From Arthrobacter sp. OY3WO11 (GTDB lineage Bacteria; Actinomycetota; Actinomycetes; Actinomycetales; Micrococcaceae), in assembly GCF_001641125.1 (NCBI RefSeq), contig NZ_LWLP01000001.1, positions 3,475,828 to 3,539,827 on the forward strand: a stretch of DNA of 64,000 nucleotides, read 5' to 3'. Shown here piece by piece: positions 1 through 10,568 of the stretch (positions within the stretch are counted from its first letter, which is position 1; each line of letters starts with the position of its first letter). A program made the translations under genes and the position numbers. The notes below the pieces were generated by a model. The model had not been told where the DNA came from. It did no database searches and was given only the letters and a program-made list of their open reading frames with translations.

Positions 1-1
1 G

Positions 2-757
2 CAGGATCTCAGAAAACTAGGCTGGGAACTTGCCGCAAGAGACATTGGCATGATTTTGGCACCGGCCTTAACCGATATTGCAGGTCCAAGAATTCACACG
101 CAGCCAGTCGCCGGCCTGCCTCTGATTCACGTGTCTACGCCCAAGCTCACCGGCGGAAAGAAAGTAGCCAAGCGCGCTTTCGACATCGCAGTGGCAGGAC
201 TGCTCTTATTGGTTCTCTCACCAGTGTTCCTGCTCCTCGCTTTGCTGGTTCGCACGACGGATCCAGGACCAGTCTTCTACCGTCAAGAGCGCATTGGTCT
301 TCGTGGGACTACATTCTTTATGCTCAAGTTCCGCTCGATGAAGGTAAATGCCGATGCAGAACTGCAGTCTCTCTTGGCTGCCCAGGGCTCCGCTGACACG
401 CCACTATTCAAGGTGGAAAATGATCCGCGTATTACACCACTTGGTCGGATTCTTCGCAAGTACTCCCTAGATGAGCTTCCCCAACTACTCAACGTATTGG
501 GAGGGAGTATGAGTCTGGTCGGTCCACGTCCTCAACGCGAGGGGGAGGTCGCTCTATACGACGACGCAGCCCATCGACGTCTATACGTAAGCCCGGGAAT
601 GAGCGGGCTTTGGCAGGTTAGCGGGCGCTCCAATCTCAGTTGGGAAGAGAGCATACGCCTCGATCTCTATTACGTAGAGAACTGGTCCTTAATGGGTGAC
701 ATCGTAATTCTCTGTAAAACATTCAAAGCAGTATTTGCTAGCACGGGAGCGGTTTGA
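2..757 (+). CDS. Polyprenyl-phosphate sugar-1-phosphate transferase, 5' partial
   Basis: C-terminal catalytic half of a bacterial sugar transferase (WbaP/WcaJ/ExoY class), which starts exopolysaccharide assembly by moving a hexose-1-phosphate onto undecaprenyl phosphate at the cytoplasmic membrane. The reading frame is open from base 2, upstream of the first ATG at 50, so the gene is cut by the window edge and the usual N-terminal membrane half lies outside. Visible motifs are KRAFDI followed by a hydrophobic hairpin, DPGPVFYRQERIG, LKFRSM, LDELPQLLN and LVGPRPQ, in the family order. It begins an envelope-polysaccharide stretch of lower G+C. The sugar used cannot be told from the sequence. 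Confidence 0.93.
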   Translation, partial: QDLRKLGWELAARDIGMILAPALTDIAGPRIHTQPVAGLPLIHVSTPKLTGGKKVAKRAFDIAVAGLLLLVLSPVFLLLALLVRTTDPGPVFYRQERIGLRGTTFFMLKFRSMKVNADAELQSLLAAQGSADTPLFKVENDPRITPLGRILRKYSLDELPQLLNVLGGSMSLVGPRPQREGEVALYDDAAHRRLYVSPGMSGLWQVSGRSNLSWEESIRLDLYYVENWSLMGDIVILCKTFKAVFASTGAV

Positions 758-812
758 TCTGTTTCGGAGCGGGTGGCAACTCTAAAGAACCTAGCATTGC
801 GGAAGGCAAAAA

Positions 813-2126
813 ATGCGCATAACGGTAATTGGCTGCGGCTACTTAGGAGCGGTTCACGCCGCTTGTATGGCAAAGCTGGGGCATGACGTAACAGGTATTG
901 ATGTAGACGAGACCAAAATTGCGGCGCTGTCCGCGGCAAGGGCACCCTTTTACGAGCCTGGCCTGGAAGAATTACTTGAAGAGGTTCAGTCGACTGGCAG
1001 ACTCACATTCACCTCGGACATGTCCGCTGCAGCAGGCAGCGACGTCCACTTTGTCTGCGTCGGAACTCCCCAGAAAAAGGGCGAAAACGCTGCCGACCTG
1101 ACATATGTTGACGCTGCCATAGCATCCTTGCTCCCTCACCTCTCAGCCGGGGACATCGTGGTTGGCAAGTCCACGGTACCTGTAGGAACCGCTGGACGCC
1201 TTGCGGCACTCATTGGGTCACAGGACCCCTCGGTACACCTTGTTTGGAACCCTGAATTCCTAAGGGAAGGGCATGCAGTTAACGACACGCTACAACCCGA
1301 CCGATTTGTATACGGTGTTATTGATGGTTCCGAGGACCACCCAGCTGTAGCCGTCCTGGACTCTGTTTACTCGACACCTCTGTCATCGGGAACGCCTCGC
1401 CTGGTCACTGATCACCCCACGGCGGAACTTGTGAAAACGGCTGCAAATTCTTTTCTTGCTACCAAAATATCTTTTATTAATGCAATGGCCGAGCTATGCG
1501 AAGCTGCGGGAGCAGATGTCACGAGGTTGGCAGATGCTATCGGCATGGACGACAGGATCGGAAGGAAGTTCCTCAACGCGGGGATTGGATTTGGTGGGGG
1601 TTGCTTGCCCAAGGACATCCGCGCGTTCATGGCGCGCGCTGGCGAACTCGGTGCCGACCAGGCCCTTACCTTCCTACGTGAAGTTGATGCGATAAACATG
1701 CGTCGGCGCACTCGAGTTGTGGAACTTACCCGCGAATTGTGCGATGGATCGTTACTCGGACAGCGCATAACCGTGTTGGGCGCAGCATTTAAACCGGAGA
1801 GCGACGATGTTCGTGATTCGCCAGCGCTTAGCATTGCCGCGCAATTACAGTTGCAGGGCGCCGTCGTTACCGTCACTGATCCCAAGGCCCTGTCGAACGC
1901 GGCTCGCCGTTTTCCTGAGTTGCACTATGAACCTGACACGGACAAGGCAGTTGAGAATGCCGACGCCCTCCTAGTGCTCACAGAGTGGCAAGAATATGTC
2001 CAGCTCGACCCTTACGCGCTTTCCGGCTTGGTTGCTTCGACGCGCGTCCTTGACGGCCGAAACATCCTCGACCCAGGAAAGTGGCGTTCTGCTGGATGGA
2101 GCTATCGAGGTATGGGGCGCCCCTGA
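813..2126 (+). CDS. ugd: UDP-glucose 6-dehydrogenase
   Basis: Oxidises UDP-glucose twice with NAD+ to UDP-glucuronate, a precursor for acidic polysaccharides; cytoplasmic. The protein is 437 residues, normal for the family. The N-terminus has the Rossmann glycine-rich loop (GCGYLG), followed by VGTPQ and STVPVGT. The catalytic cysteine sits in GGGCLPKD near residue 264, and the C-terminal UDP-binding domain has GAAFKPESDDVRDSP. A purine-rich ribosome site (ggaaggc) precedes the ATG. It lies 55 bp after the sugar transferase gene on the same strand, so a shared transcript is likely. Galu-type UDP-glucose synthesis is encoded nearby at 7581-8471. Confidence 0.95.
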   Translation: MRITVIGCGYLGAVHAACMAKLGHDVTGIDVDETKIAALSAARAPFYEPGLEELLEEVQSTGRLTFTSDMSAAAGSDVHFVCVGTPQKKGENAADLTYVDAAIASLLPHLSAGDIVVGKSTVPVGTAGRLAALIGSQDPSVHLVWNPEFLREGHAVNDTLQPDRFVYGVIDGSEDHPAVAVLDSVYSTPLSSGTPRLVTDHPTAELVKTAANSFLATKISFINAMAELCEAAGADVTRLADAIGMDDRIGRKFLNAGIGFGGGCLPKDIRAFMARAGELGADQALTFLREVDAINMRRRTRVVELTRELCDGSLLGQRITVLGAAFKPESDDVRDSPALSIAAQLQLQGAVVTVTDPKALSNAARRFPELHYEPDTDKAVENADALLVLTEWQEYVQLDPYALSGLVASTRVLDGRNILDPGKWRSAGWSYRGMGRP

Positions 2127-2128
2127 CC

Positions 2129-4000
2129 ATGGTGAAAAGGGGTAGTGCTCTCGGCGAACCAAGCTCCCGGCAGAGACTGATGCAGGAAGATCGCAACAGA
2201 AACCGGCGACGCTGGAAGAGTACTCGCGCCATAATGGCGATGTTAGCTGTGCTTGCGGTTTTGACCCTGGGGACACTTTGGCTTGGCGCGAGGGCCTTAA
2301 CGATAAAAACAGAATTAACTGCAGCGGAAGCTTTGGTGGGGCCACTGAAAGAGAGCCTCAGCAAGAATGACGTCGCAGGAGCGGCCGATACCGTGCACGA
2401 CATCAGGACGCGCACTCAAGCTGCAAAAGAAGCTGCTAACGACCCTCTTTGGTCCCTCGCAGTCTCCCTCCCCTGGGCCGGACGAAACTTCAGCGCCATA
2501 GCTGAGATCGCGCGCTCTGCTGATGACGTTGCAAACCTCGGGCTGGCGCCGTTGCTCGGTGCTTTCGGTTCATTGGACTGGAATGCCCTAGTCCCGGGGA
2601 AGACTGGAACTGACCTAGCAGCTCTCGAAGCAGCAGCACCCAGCGTCAGTTCAGCAGCCTACGCAGTGCGGGCTTCTTCCGAGCGCCTCAGTCAGATAGA
2701 TGCAAAGCAATTGCTGCCTGAGGTTGCGGAGCCATTGACACGAGCGCGCCTACAACTGTCGGAAGTAACAGGGACGTTAGATGGGGCAGCTAGCGCGGCG
2801 CAAGTCCTCCCAGCAATGCTTGGTTCCGACGGTCCGCGTAATTACCTCCTAGTAATTCAGAACAATGCGGAATCTCGATCATCTGGAGGTATTCCAGGGG
2901 CGCTCGCAATACTCACGCTTGATGAGGGGAAATTGTCGCTTAGCGGCCAGAGCAGCGCTTCTAGCATCGGGGTAATGAACCCGGTCGTGCCTACGGAGCC
3001 GCAACAAGTACAAATATTTTCGGGGCGGCTCGGGAAGTTCATGCAGGATGTGAACCTCACTCCGGACTTTCCGACCGCAGCGAGTACGGCTCAAAAAATG
3101 TGGGAGCGCAAGACGGGCCAGCGAGTTGATGGGGTAATTTCAGTCGATCCCATCGTGCTGGGTTACGTACTGCAGTCCACGGGACCAGTTTCACTTAACC
3201 AACCTGACCTACTTTCGATCGCCGGCTCGAGCCTCCCGCTTGAACTCACTGGCGCTAACGTCGTACAGACCCTTCTCTCAGAGGTCTACGCCGCTGTGGA
3301 CGAGCCCGAACTGCAAGATTCTTACTTTGCGTCGGTGGCTCAAGAGGTCTTCTCTGCAATCTCCCTGGGCAAGGGAGACTCGACTGGGCTACTTGCAGCC
3401 ATTTCGCGAGGCGCCGAAGAAAACCGAGTGCTTGTCTGGTCAGCTCTCCAGGAGGAGCAAGCCGTCATCTCCCGGTACGCCGTGAGCGGATCAGTTACAG
3501 GGCCAAGCATCTCGCCTGCGCAATTCGGCGTGTACTTCAATGACGGTACTGGAGCGAAGATGGACTACTACGTCAAGCGCACTGTGCAACTAATCAAAGA
3601 ATGCCCAAAGGACGGCTACGAGCAAACGACAGTCCGCGTGACCAGTACAAACTCTGCGCCTGCTGACGCAGCTACGTCCTTACCCCCATATGTCACCGGC
3701 GATGGAATCTTCGGAGTGCCACCGGGGACCGTGCAAACGAACATCGTTGCCTACGGCCCCGTCCAAGCAAACGTCGAGATGGCGAAGCTTGACGGGCAGA
3801 AAACTGAATTTGCGCCTCATCTCCATAGCAGCAGGCCGGTCGGCGTTCTTGCCATTCGGCTCGCACCGGGAGAGAGCAAAATTGTGGAGTTCACGTTTGG
3901 AAAAATCGTGCAGCATGCCGAGCCGGAGTTGGTTGTCACGCCTACGGTTCAGGATGTCAAGGACGTGACACTGCCCACAGAAAACGCAACTTGCCCCTAG
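2129..4000 (+). CDS. DUF4012 domain-containing membrane protein
   Basis: A 623-residue protein of the DUF4012 family, which recurs beside exopolysaccharide genes in actinobacteria; no biochemical role is established to my knowledge. A basic cytoplasmic tail is followed by one transmembrane segment (AMLAVLAVLTLGTLWLGARA), then a long extracytoplasmic region with NYLLVIQNNAESRSSGG, typical of the family. I place the start at ATG 2129, two bases after the ugd stop. A GTG at 2081 would overlap ugd by 46 bp, and ATG 2180 is another possibility. The close spacing suggests cotranscription with ugd. Codon use is less G+C-rich than in most of the window. Confidence 0.82.
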   Translation: MVKRGSALGEPSSRQRLMQEDRNRNRRRWKSTRAIMAMLAVLAVLTLGTLWLGARALTIKTELTAAEALVGPLKESLSKNDVAGAADTVHDIRTRTQAAKEAANDPLWSLAVSLPWAGRNFSAIAEIARSADDVANLGLAPLLGAFGSLDWNALVPGKTGTDLAALEAAAPSVSSAAYAVRASSERLSQIDAKQLLPEVAEPLTRARLQLSEVTGTLDGAASAAQVLPAMLGSDGPRNYLLVIQNNAESRSSGGIPGALAILTLDEGKLSLSGQSSASSIGVMNPVVPTEPQQVQIFSGRLGKFMQDVNLTPDFPTAASTAQKMWERKTGQRVDGVISVDPIVLGYVLQSTGPVSLNQPDLLSIAGSSLPLELTGANVVQTLLSEVYAAVDEPELQDSYFASVAQEVFSAISLGKGDSTGLLAAISRGAEENRVLVWSALQEEQAVISRYAVSGSVTGPSISPAQFGVYFNDGTGAKMDYYVKRTVQLIKECPKDGYEQTTVRVTSTNSAPADAATSLPPYVTGDGIFGVPPGTVQTNIVAYGPVQANVEMAKLDGQKTEFAPHLHSSRPVGVLAIRLAPGESKIVEFTFGKIVQHAEPELVVTPTVQDVKDVTLPTENATCP

Positions 4001-4041
4001 AAGACAAGAATGCCTCGTTAACACTATGTAAACCGACTGGA

Positions 4042-4139
4042 TTGACATTGCTCACAAACAGGAGCAGATGGTACCGTCTCTCTTGGGATCATTATCCGTA
4101 GTTCCGCATAGGTCTCGTGTGGAGAGGAAAAATTTCCTC
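4042..4139 (+). promoter_or_regulatory. Possible promoter and leader palindrome before the LAxTG gene
   Basis: A good -35 match TTGACA is at 4042-4047, with only a weak -10 candidate 17 bp on. A perfect palindrome, GAGGAAA-AA-TTTCCTC, lies at 4124-4139 in the presumed leader. It could be an operator or a small RNA hairpin. The signal is short and the assignment tentative. Confidence 0.3.
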
Positions 4140-4183
4140 AAAATCGGGTACACCAAAAACTTAACGTCTCCGGGGGGACACTC

Positions 4184-4783
4184 ATGAAGAAAACACTCGC
4201 AGCACTCGCACTCGCTGGCTCACTCGCCCTTATTGGCTCACCTGCCGTGGCAGCCGAATACCCGGCCCTCCCGCCGCAGGCTGCTGTCTCTGACGGAACA
4301 GTTGGACCCGGCGAATCCTTTGTATTCCGCGGCCAGGGCTTCCTCGCCGGCGAATCACTGACCATCACCGTTACGCCAGGCCAGGCACCGGCGTCTAACG
4401 GAGCCGGCCTTGGCCGCTCCGTTGCCGTGAAGATTCCCGTCTTCCAGGCACCGCAGACCCTCGCCGCCACGGCTGACGCACAGGGTGCATTTTCCCTGCC
4501 GATCTCCATCAGCGAAGCCGGCACCTACAGCCTGACGGCAACCGGTAACACCTCCGGCGTCGTCGTTGGTCCCGTTACGGTCACCGTGGCAGCTTCACTG
4601 GCCAACACCGGTGGCAACGCTGGCGGAGCTCCTCTGGCCAGCACGGGTGGTGCAGGCCTGGCAAACACCGGCGCTGACTCCGGGCTGGTCCTGTGGACCC
4701 TGGTGGGCGCAGGCGCACTGGCTGCCGGCGCAACCTCGGTAGTGGTTGTTCGCCGCCGCGCCAAGGCTGAGGTAGCTGCATAA
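4184..4783 (+). CDS. Secreted cell-wall protein with LAxTG sortase signal
   Basis: A 199-residue exported protein. It begins with a classical signal peptide (MKKTLAALALAGSLALIG, cleavage near AVA-AE). The middle is an Ig-like or adhesin-like beta domain (GPGESFVFRGQGF, AGESLTITVTP). The C-terminus has LANTG, about 17 hydrophobic residues and an RRR tail, the layout of a class E sortase substrate. Three pentapeptides of the type occur, at residues 139 (LANTG), 151 (LASTG) and 159 (LANTG); only the last has sorting-signal spacing to the membrane anchor. A strong ribosome site (gggggg) precedes the ATG, and a long hairpin follows the gene. No sortase is encoded in the window. Confidence 0.85.
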   Translation: MKKTLAALALAGSLALIGSPAVAAEYPALPPQAAVSDGTVGPGESFVFRGQGFLAGESLTITVTPGQAPASNGAGLGRSVAVKIPVFQAPQTLAATADAQGAFSLPISISEAGTYSLTATGNTSGVVVGPVTVTVAASLANTGGNAGGAPLASTGGAGLANTGADSGLVLWTLVGAGALAAGATSVVVVRRRAKAEVAA

Positions 4784-4806
4784 CCAGCAACACCCAATAA
4801 CCACCT

Positions 4807-4849
4807 AAGAAGGTGGATGTGCTCCGGAACGGAGAACATCCACCTTCTT
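4807..4849 (+). terminator. Hairpin terminator after the LAxTG gene
   Basis: Perfect 14-bp inverted repeat AAGAAGGTGGATGT / ACATCCACCTTCTT, with an inner CTCCG-gaa-CGGAG stem, followed by CGTTT. The near-continuous stem directly after the stop codon region supports a strong terminator. Confidence 0.8.
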
Positions 4850-4914
4850 CGTTTAAAGTCTCAGCGGGCTAAGCCGGCCAACCGGGCGGCCGGGCTGTGG
4901 TATCAATATGAGCT

Positions 4915-5061
4915 ATGGGGAGACATTGGCGAAAAGCACCACGGCAGTACGACTTCTCGTTTCCCCTCCCGAGCCCTCAGGTACTCCCCTACGCTCTTCT
5001 TGCCCTGCTGGCGATCGCCGCCCTGGCTACCGCAGCGTTGGCCCTTCTGCGGACCTCCTGA
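4915..5061 (+). CDS. Small single-pass membrane protein, 48 residues
   Basis: A short open frame beginning MGRHWRKAPRQYDFSF, with a basic N-terminus and then a long hydrophobic stretch (about residues 23-45, VLPYALLALLAIAALATAAL) ending LLRTS. The charge pattern followed by one membrane span looks like a real small membrane protein. It stops 7 bp before the proposed GTG of the VanZ-like gene, which removes the need to extend that gene into this region. There is no clear ribosome site; TATCAA at 4901-4906 could be a -10 box of a leaderless transcript. Function unknown. The alternative is that it is non-coding. Confidence 0.5.
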   Translation: MGRHWRKAPRQYDFSFPLPSPQVLPYALLALLAIAALATAALALLRTS

Positions 5062-5068
5062 AAGCCCC

Positions 5069-5536
5069 GTGAGGCAGCTCGAGAACTTCCGGCTGTGGCG
5101 CCTGGTCCTGATCGCCATGCTGGTTCCCCTGGCGTTTATCGCCTTCTGGCCAAGCCCAGTTGACCAGCCCGTTCAAGGCCAGCTCGCAGCAGTCCTGAAT
5201 TTCCTTCACCGTCACGGAATTCCAGTGTGGTTCAATTACAGATTTGTGGAAGCCTCCGCCAACGTCGCCCTTTTTGTCCCGGTTGGAGTAGTCAGCTCGC
5301 TAGCATTTCCCGGCTGGCTCTGGTGGCGAATCGGCTTATTTGGACTGCTCATTTCCTGCTGCATGGAGCTGGGCCAACTGCTGTTTCTTCACAACCGATT
5401 TCCAAGCGCCCTTGATCTTGTGACAAACACGTCAGGCTCCGTCATCGGCGCCCTTCTGGCTGCGGCAGTCCTCGAAAGGCTGCGGGCCCGCAGCATTTCG
5501 GCTGCGAGCCCACATAGCCCCGGAAACACCGCCTAG
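5069..5536 (+). CDS. VanZ-like family membrane protein
   Basis: A 155-residue integral membrane protein of the VanZ-like family, named after a teicoplanin-resistance accessory protein; most members have no known role. Hydrophobic spans are seen at LVLIAMLVPLAFIAFW, FVEASANVALFVPVGVV, LWWRIGLFGLLISCCMELGQ and SGSVIGALLAAAVLE. The family landmarks NVALFVPVG, ELGQ and D-x-x-TN-x-x-G are present. I chose GTG 5069 because sequence upstream in this frame (from 4817) has no membrane character and runs through the terminator hairpin. The gene ends 5 bp from the convergent rmlB stop. Confidence 0.75.
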   Translation: MRQLENFRLWRLVLIAMLVPLAFIAFWPSPVDQPVQGQLAAVLNFLHRHGIPVWFNYRFVEASANVALFVPVGVVSSLAFPGWLWWRIGLFGLLISCCMELGQLLFLHNRFPSALDLVTNTSGSVIGALLAAAVLERLRARSISAASPHSPGNTA

Positions 5537-5541
5537 CGAAT

Positions 5542-7505
<1,964 letters not shown>

Positions 7506-7525
7506 CCAGCTCTTCTGCTTTAACA

Positions 7526-7562
7526 AATTATGGGCCCCGCATTGATAGCGGGGCCCATAATT
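7526..7562. terminator. Bidirectional terminator between rmlA and galU
   Basis: A perfect 15-bp inverted repeat (AATTATGGGCCCCGC, 7-base loop, then its complement) sits between two convergent stop codons. Its A/T-rich outer stem gives a U-tract on either strand. Confidence 0.88.
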
Positions 7563-7580
7563 CGTTATAGGTAGCGTCGC

Positions 7581-8471
7581 CTAGTTCACGAAGCCCTTCA
7601 TCCAGGTCTTCAGGTCCTCGCCGAACTCCACCCGCTCGGATGCGAGGGTGATGACGGCTTTGAGGTAGCTGAGCTTGTCTCCGGTGTCGAAGCGGCGGCC
7701 CTTGAACACCACGCCGTACACGCCGGACCCTTCGCCCTCGCCGGCGGCCAGGGTCTGCAGCGCATCCGTCAGCTGGATCTCGTTACCGCGGCCGGGCTCG
7801 GTCTCCTCCAGGATGCCGAACACGGCCGGGTGCAGCACGTACCGGCCGATCACGGCCAGGTTGGACGGCGCATCCCCCACGGCAGGCTTCTCCACCAGGC
7901 TGTTCACGCGGACGTAATCCTCGCCGTCCACCGCGGTGATGTCCGCGCAGCCGTACGCGCTGATCTGGGCCGGATCCACCTCAATGAGGGCGATCACCGA
8001 ACCGCCGGTCTTCTGCTGCACCTCCATCATGGTGGTCAGCAGGTCCTCGGCCTCATCAATGAGGTCATCACCCAGCAGCACAGCAAACGGCTCATCACCC
8101 ACGTGCTGGCTGGCGCACAGCACCGCATGGCCCAGGCCCTTCGCCTCACCCTGGCGGACGTAGTGGATGGGGCCCAGCTCGGAGGCGTACTGCACGGACT
8201 CCAGCCTGTCCTTGTCCCCCTTGAGCTCCAGCGCGCGCTCCAGGCCGGGCTCGCGGTCAAAGTGGTCCTCGAGGGAGCGCTTGTTGCGTCCCGTGATCAT
8301 CAGCAGGTCGGTGAGGCCGGACTTCACGGCTTCCTCCACCACGTACTGGATGGCCGGCCGGTCTACCACCGGCAGCATTTCCTTCGGCATTGCCTTGGTG
8401 GCGGGCAGGAAGCGAGTCCCCAATCCGGCAGCAGGAATGACGGCTTTGGTTATTGCTTTCCCCGTTGTCAT
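7581..8471 (-). CDS. galU: UTP-glucose-1-phosphate uridylyltransferase
   Basis: Forms UDP-glucose from UTP and glucose-1-phosphate, feeding Ugd at 813-2126 and cell-wall glycans. It is 296 residues. The KAVIPAAGLGTRFLPATKA loop, PKEMLPVVDRPAIQYVVEE, LGDDLIDE, LVEKP and DTGDKLSYLKA are all GalU landmarks. The start lies 9 bp below the stop of the paaG-like gene on the same strand, so the paa operon could read through into galU. The gene is normally housekeeping and probably also has its own promoter. Confidence 0.96.
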   Translation of the reverse strand: MTTGKAITKAVIPAAGLGTRFLPATKAMPKEMLPVVDRPAIQYVVEEAVKSGLTDLLMITGRNKRSLEDHFDREPGLERALELKGDKDRLESVQYASELGPIHYVRQGEAKGLGHAVLCASQHVGDEPFAVLLGDDLIDEAEDLLTTMMEVQQKTGGSVIALIEVDPAQISAYGCADITAVDGEDYVRVNSLVEKPAVGDAPSNLAVIGRYVLHPAVFGILEETEPGRGNEIQLTDALQTLAAGEGEGSGVYGVVFKGRRFDTGDKLSYLKAVITLASERVEFGEDLKTWMKGFVN

Positions 8472-8480
8472 AGCTGAACC

Positions 8481-9290
8481 TTACAAATCAGCGGCAGGCA
8501 AAGGCAATTTTCCACCAGTAAACCGCGGCTCACGCTTTTCCTGGAAAGCCCGGAAACCCTCGGCATAATCGTCCGTTGTGCACAGGCGCGCCTGCTCGGT
8601 GTTCTCCTCCTGCATGGACTGCCACAGGCCCAGGCGCTGGTCACGGATGTGCGCCACCAGCTCCTTGCTTGCAGTGAACGCGCCCGTGGCCCCCTGGGCG
8701 ACGCGGTTCACGATCCCCCGCGTCGTCTCCAGCAGCTCGTCCGCCGGCATGGCCCGGCTGAACATCCCCCGCGCCACAGCCTCGGCACCGCTCATCAGCT
8801 CCGCCGTGTAGATCAGGTCCAGCGTCCGGTGCATGCCCAGCCGCTCGGTGAAGTACCAGTGCCCGCCCGAGTCCAGCGTGGCACCCAGCTTGGCGAACGG
8901 CGAGCCGAACTTGGCGTTCTCCGCCACGTACACCACGTCCGTGGCCAGCAGCAGCCCCAGCCCCACGCCCAGGCACGCCCCGTGGGCGGCCGCAAAGGTG
9001 GGCGCCGGGAACGCTGCCATCTTTTTCAGCAGAGGCTCCACCAGCCCGCCCAGGTACGCGGCGGCGTCGTCGCTTTCCGGCGTCACGTTCTGGATGTCCC
9101 GGCCCGCGCAGAAGGCGCGGCCCTCTCCCCTGAGCAGCAGCGCCCGCACCTCACCGCGGGAGGCGGCGGCAGCAGCGTCGTCGTACGCCTGGGTTAAATC
9201 CGCCAGCGCCTGTTCGTCCAGCGAGTTCAGCTTGTGCGGTGCGTCCAGCACCACCTCGGCCACGGCGTTGTTGATGGAGAGGGAAATCAT
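8481..9290 (-). CDS. paaG: Enoyl-CoA hydratase/isomerase family, PaaG-like
   Basis: A 269-residue crotonase-fold protein at the end of the phenylacetate operon. Position and one motif suggest the isomerase that turns ring-1,2-epoxyphenylacetyl-CoA into the oxepin form. The oxyanion-hole segments FCAGRDI and HGACLGVGLGLLLATD are present. DSGGHW matches the DSGGTW region that carries the catalytic Asp of PaaG, with His for Thr. A PaaF-type hydratase role cannot be excluded from sequence alone. The start lies 27 bp after the paaE stop. Confidence 0.82.
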   Translation of the reverse strand: MISLSINNAVAEVVLDAPHKLNSLDEQALADLTQAYDDAAAAASRGEVRALLLRGEGRAFCAGRDIQNVTPESDDAAAYLGGLVEPLLKKMAAFPAPTFAAAHGACLGVGLGLLLATDVVYVAENAKFGSPFAKLGATLDSGGHWYFTERLGMHRTLDLIYTAELMSGAEAVARGMFSRAMPADELLETTRGIVNRVAQGATGAFTASKELVAHIRDQRLGLWQSMQEENTEQARLCTTDDYAEGFRAFQEKREPRFTGGKLPLPAADL

Positions 9291-9317
9291 GGAACTCCTT
9301 GTTTGAGACCGGTAGGA

Positions 9318-10559
9318 CTAGACGTCGAAGTCGACGGTGACTTCCTTGCTGGTGGGGTGGCTCTGGCACGTCAGCACGTACCCTTTGTCCAGCTCATCCT
9401 GCTCCAGCGCGTAGTTTTCGTCCATGGTCACGCTGCCGGTGACCACCTTGGCCCGGCAGGTGCCGCACACTCCCCCGGCGCACGCGAACGGCACGTCCGG
9501 GCGGACCCGCAGCGCGGCATTGAGGATGGACTCGCGGGCGTGGGTGGGGCTGGCCACCTCGCCCTGCAGGCCGTCCAGCTTGAACGTGATCTTGTACGTC
9601 TCCTTGGACTCGTCCACCAGCACGGGCCGGCCGGCGTTGCCCTCCGGCTTGTCCGGCTTGCCGGAGGTGAACAGCTCAAACCGGACGTTCTCCGGCTTCA
9701 CGCCGCGCTCGGCCAGGGTGTCCCGGCACAGCTGCACCAGCTCGAACGGCCCGCACAGGAACCACTCGTCCACATCATCCGCATGGATGGCGGTGCCCAG
9801 CAGCTGCTGCAGCTTCTCCGAATCGATCCTGCCGGACAGCAGCGGCGCGATCCGCTGCTCGCGGGAGAGCACGTGGTGGATGGCCAGCCGCTGCGGGTAC
9901 TTGTCCTTCAGGTCCGCGAGCTCCTCCAGGAACATCACGTCCATGGCGGCCTTGTTGGCGTAGATGAGATCGAACCGGCACTCCGGGTTCTTCGCCAGCA
10001 GCGTGCGGGCGATGGCGATCACCGGGGTGATGCCGCTGCCCGCGGCGATGGCCACAAAGCTCGCTTCCCCGTTGGACGCCACGTCCCCCGCCAGCGCCTC
10101 CGGATCGTTCATGGAGTTCATCCGGTTCTGCTCCACGGCCTGGCCGTCGCGGCCGTGCCGGGACACAAACGCACCCATGGGGCTCATGACATCCAGGGTG
10201 TCCCCGGCCTTCAGCTCGGCGTTGGCCCAGGTGGAGAACAGCCCGCCCAGATCCTTCTTCACGGCCACGCGGATCTCGCTGCTGCCATCCTCGAAGCTGC
10301 GCGGCTCCGCACAGATGGAGTAGCTGCGGCGGATTTCCTTGGGTTCGCCGGCCTCGTCCGGCAGCGTGGTGCGCAGCGCCACGTACTGGCCGGGCAGGTA
10401 GTCGAACTGGCCGGCGAGCTCCGCGGGCACGTGGAAGGACACCTCGATGGCGTCCTCGGTGAGCCGGCGCACCTCCTTCACGGCCAGGGTGTGGAAGGAC
10501 GGACGACGGCGGCCGGTGGCTTGCGCCTCCTCGGCGGCAGTCTGGCGGACAACAGGCAT
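9318..10559 (-). CDS. paaE: Phenylacetyl-CoA epoxidase reductase subunit
   Basis: Electron-transfer subunit of the PaaABCE epoxidase, passing electrons from NADPH through FAD and a 2Fe-2S centre to the diiron oxygenase. It is 413 residues: an N-terminal FAD domain (RRSYSICA), an NAD(P)-binding domain (GSGITPVIAIARTLL) and a C-terminal plant-type ferredoxin domain with CAGGVCGTCRAK and a later cysteine in VLTCQSHP. It follows paaD after 9 bp in the usual A-B-C-D-E order. Confidence 0.95.
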   Translation of the reverse strand: MPVVRQTAAEEAQATGRRRPSFHTLAVKEVRRLTEDAIEVSFHVPAELAGQFDYLPGQYVALRTTLPDEAGEPKEIRRSYSICAEPRSFEDGSSEIRVAVKKDLGGLFSTWANAELKAGDTLDVMSPMGAFVSRHGRDGQAVEQNRMNSMNDPEALAGDVASNGEASFVAIAAGSGITPVIAIARTLLAKNPECRFDLIYANKAAMDVMFLEELADLKDKYPQRLAIHHVLSREQRIAPLLSGRIDSEKLQQLLGTAIHADDVDEWFLCGPFELVQLCRDTLAERGVKPENVRFELFTSGKPDKPEGNAGRPVLVDESKETYKITFKLDGLQGEVASPTHARESILNAALRVRPDVPFACAGGVCGTCRAKVVTGSVTMDENYALEQDELDKGYVLTCQSHPTSKEVTVDFDV

Positions 10560-10568
10560 GGGGCTTCC

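Noticed and set aside
4817..5068. 84-residue N-terminal extension of the VanZ-like protein
   Set aside because: It would begin inside the terminator hairpin, has no membrane or family character and conflicts with the small membrane ORF at 4915.
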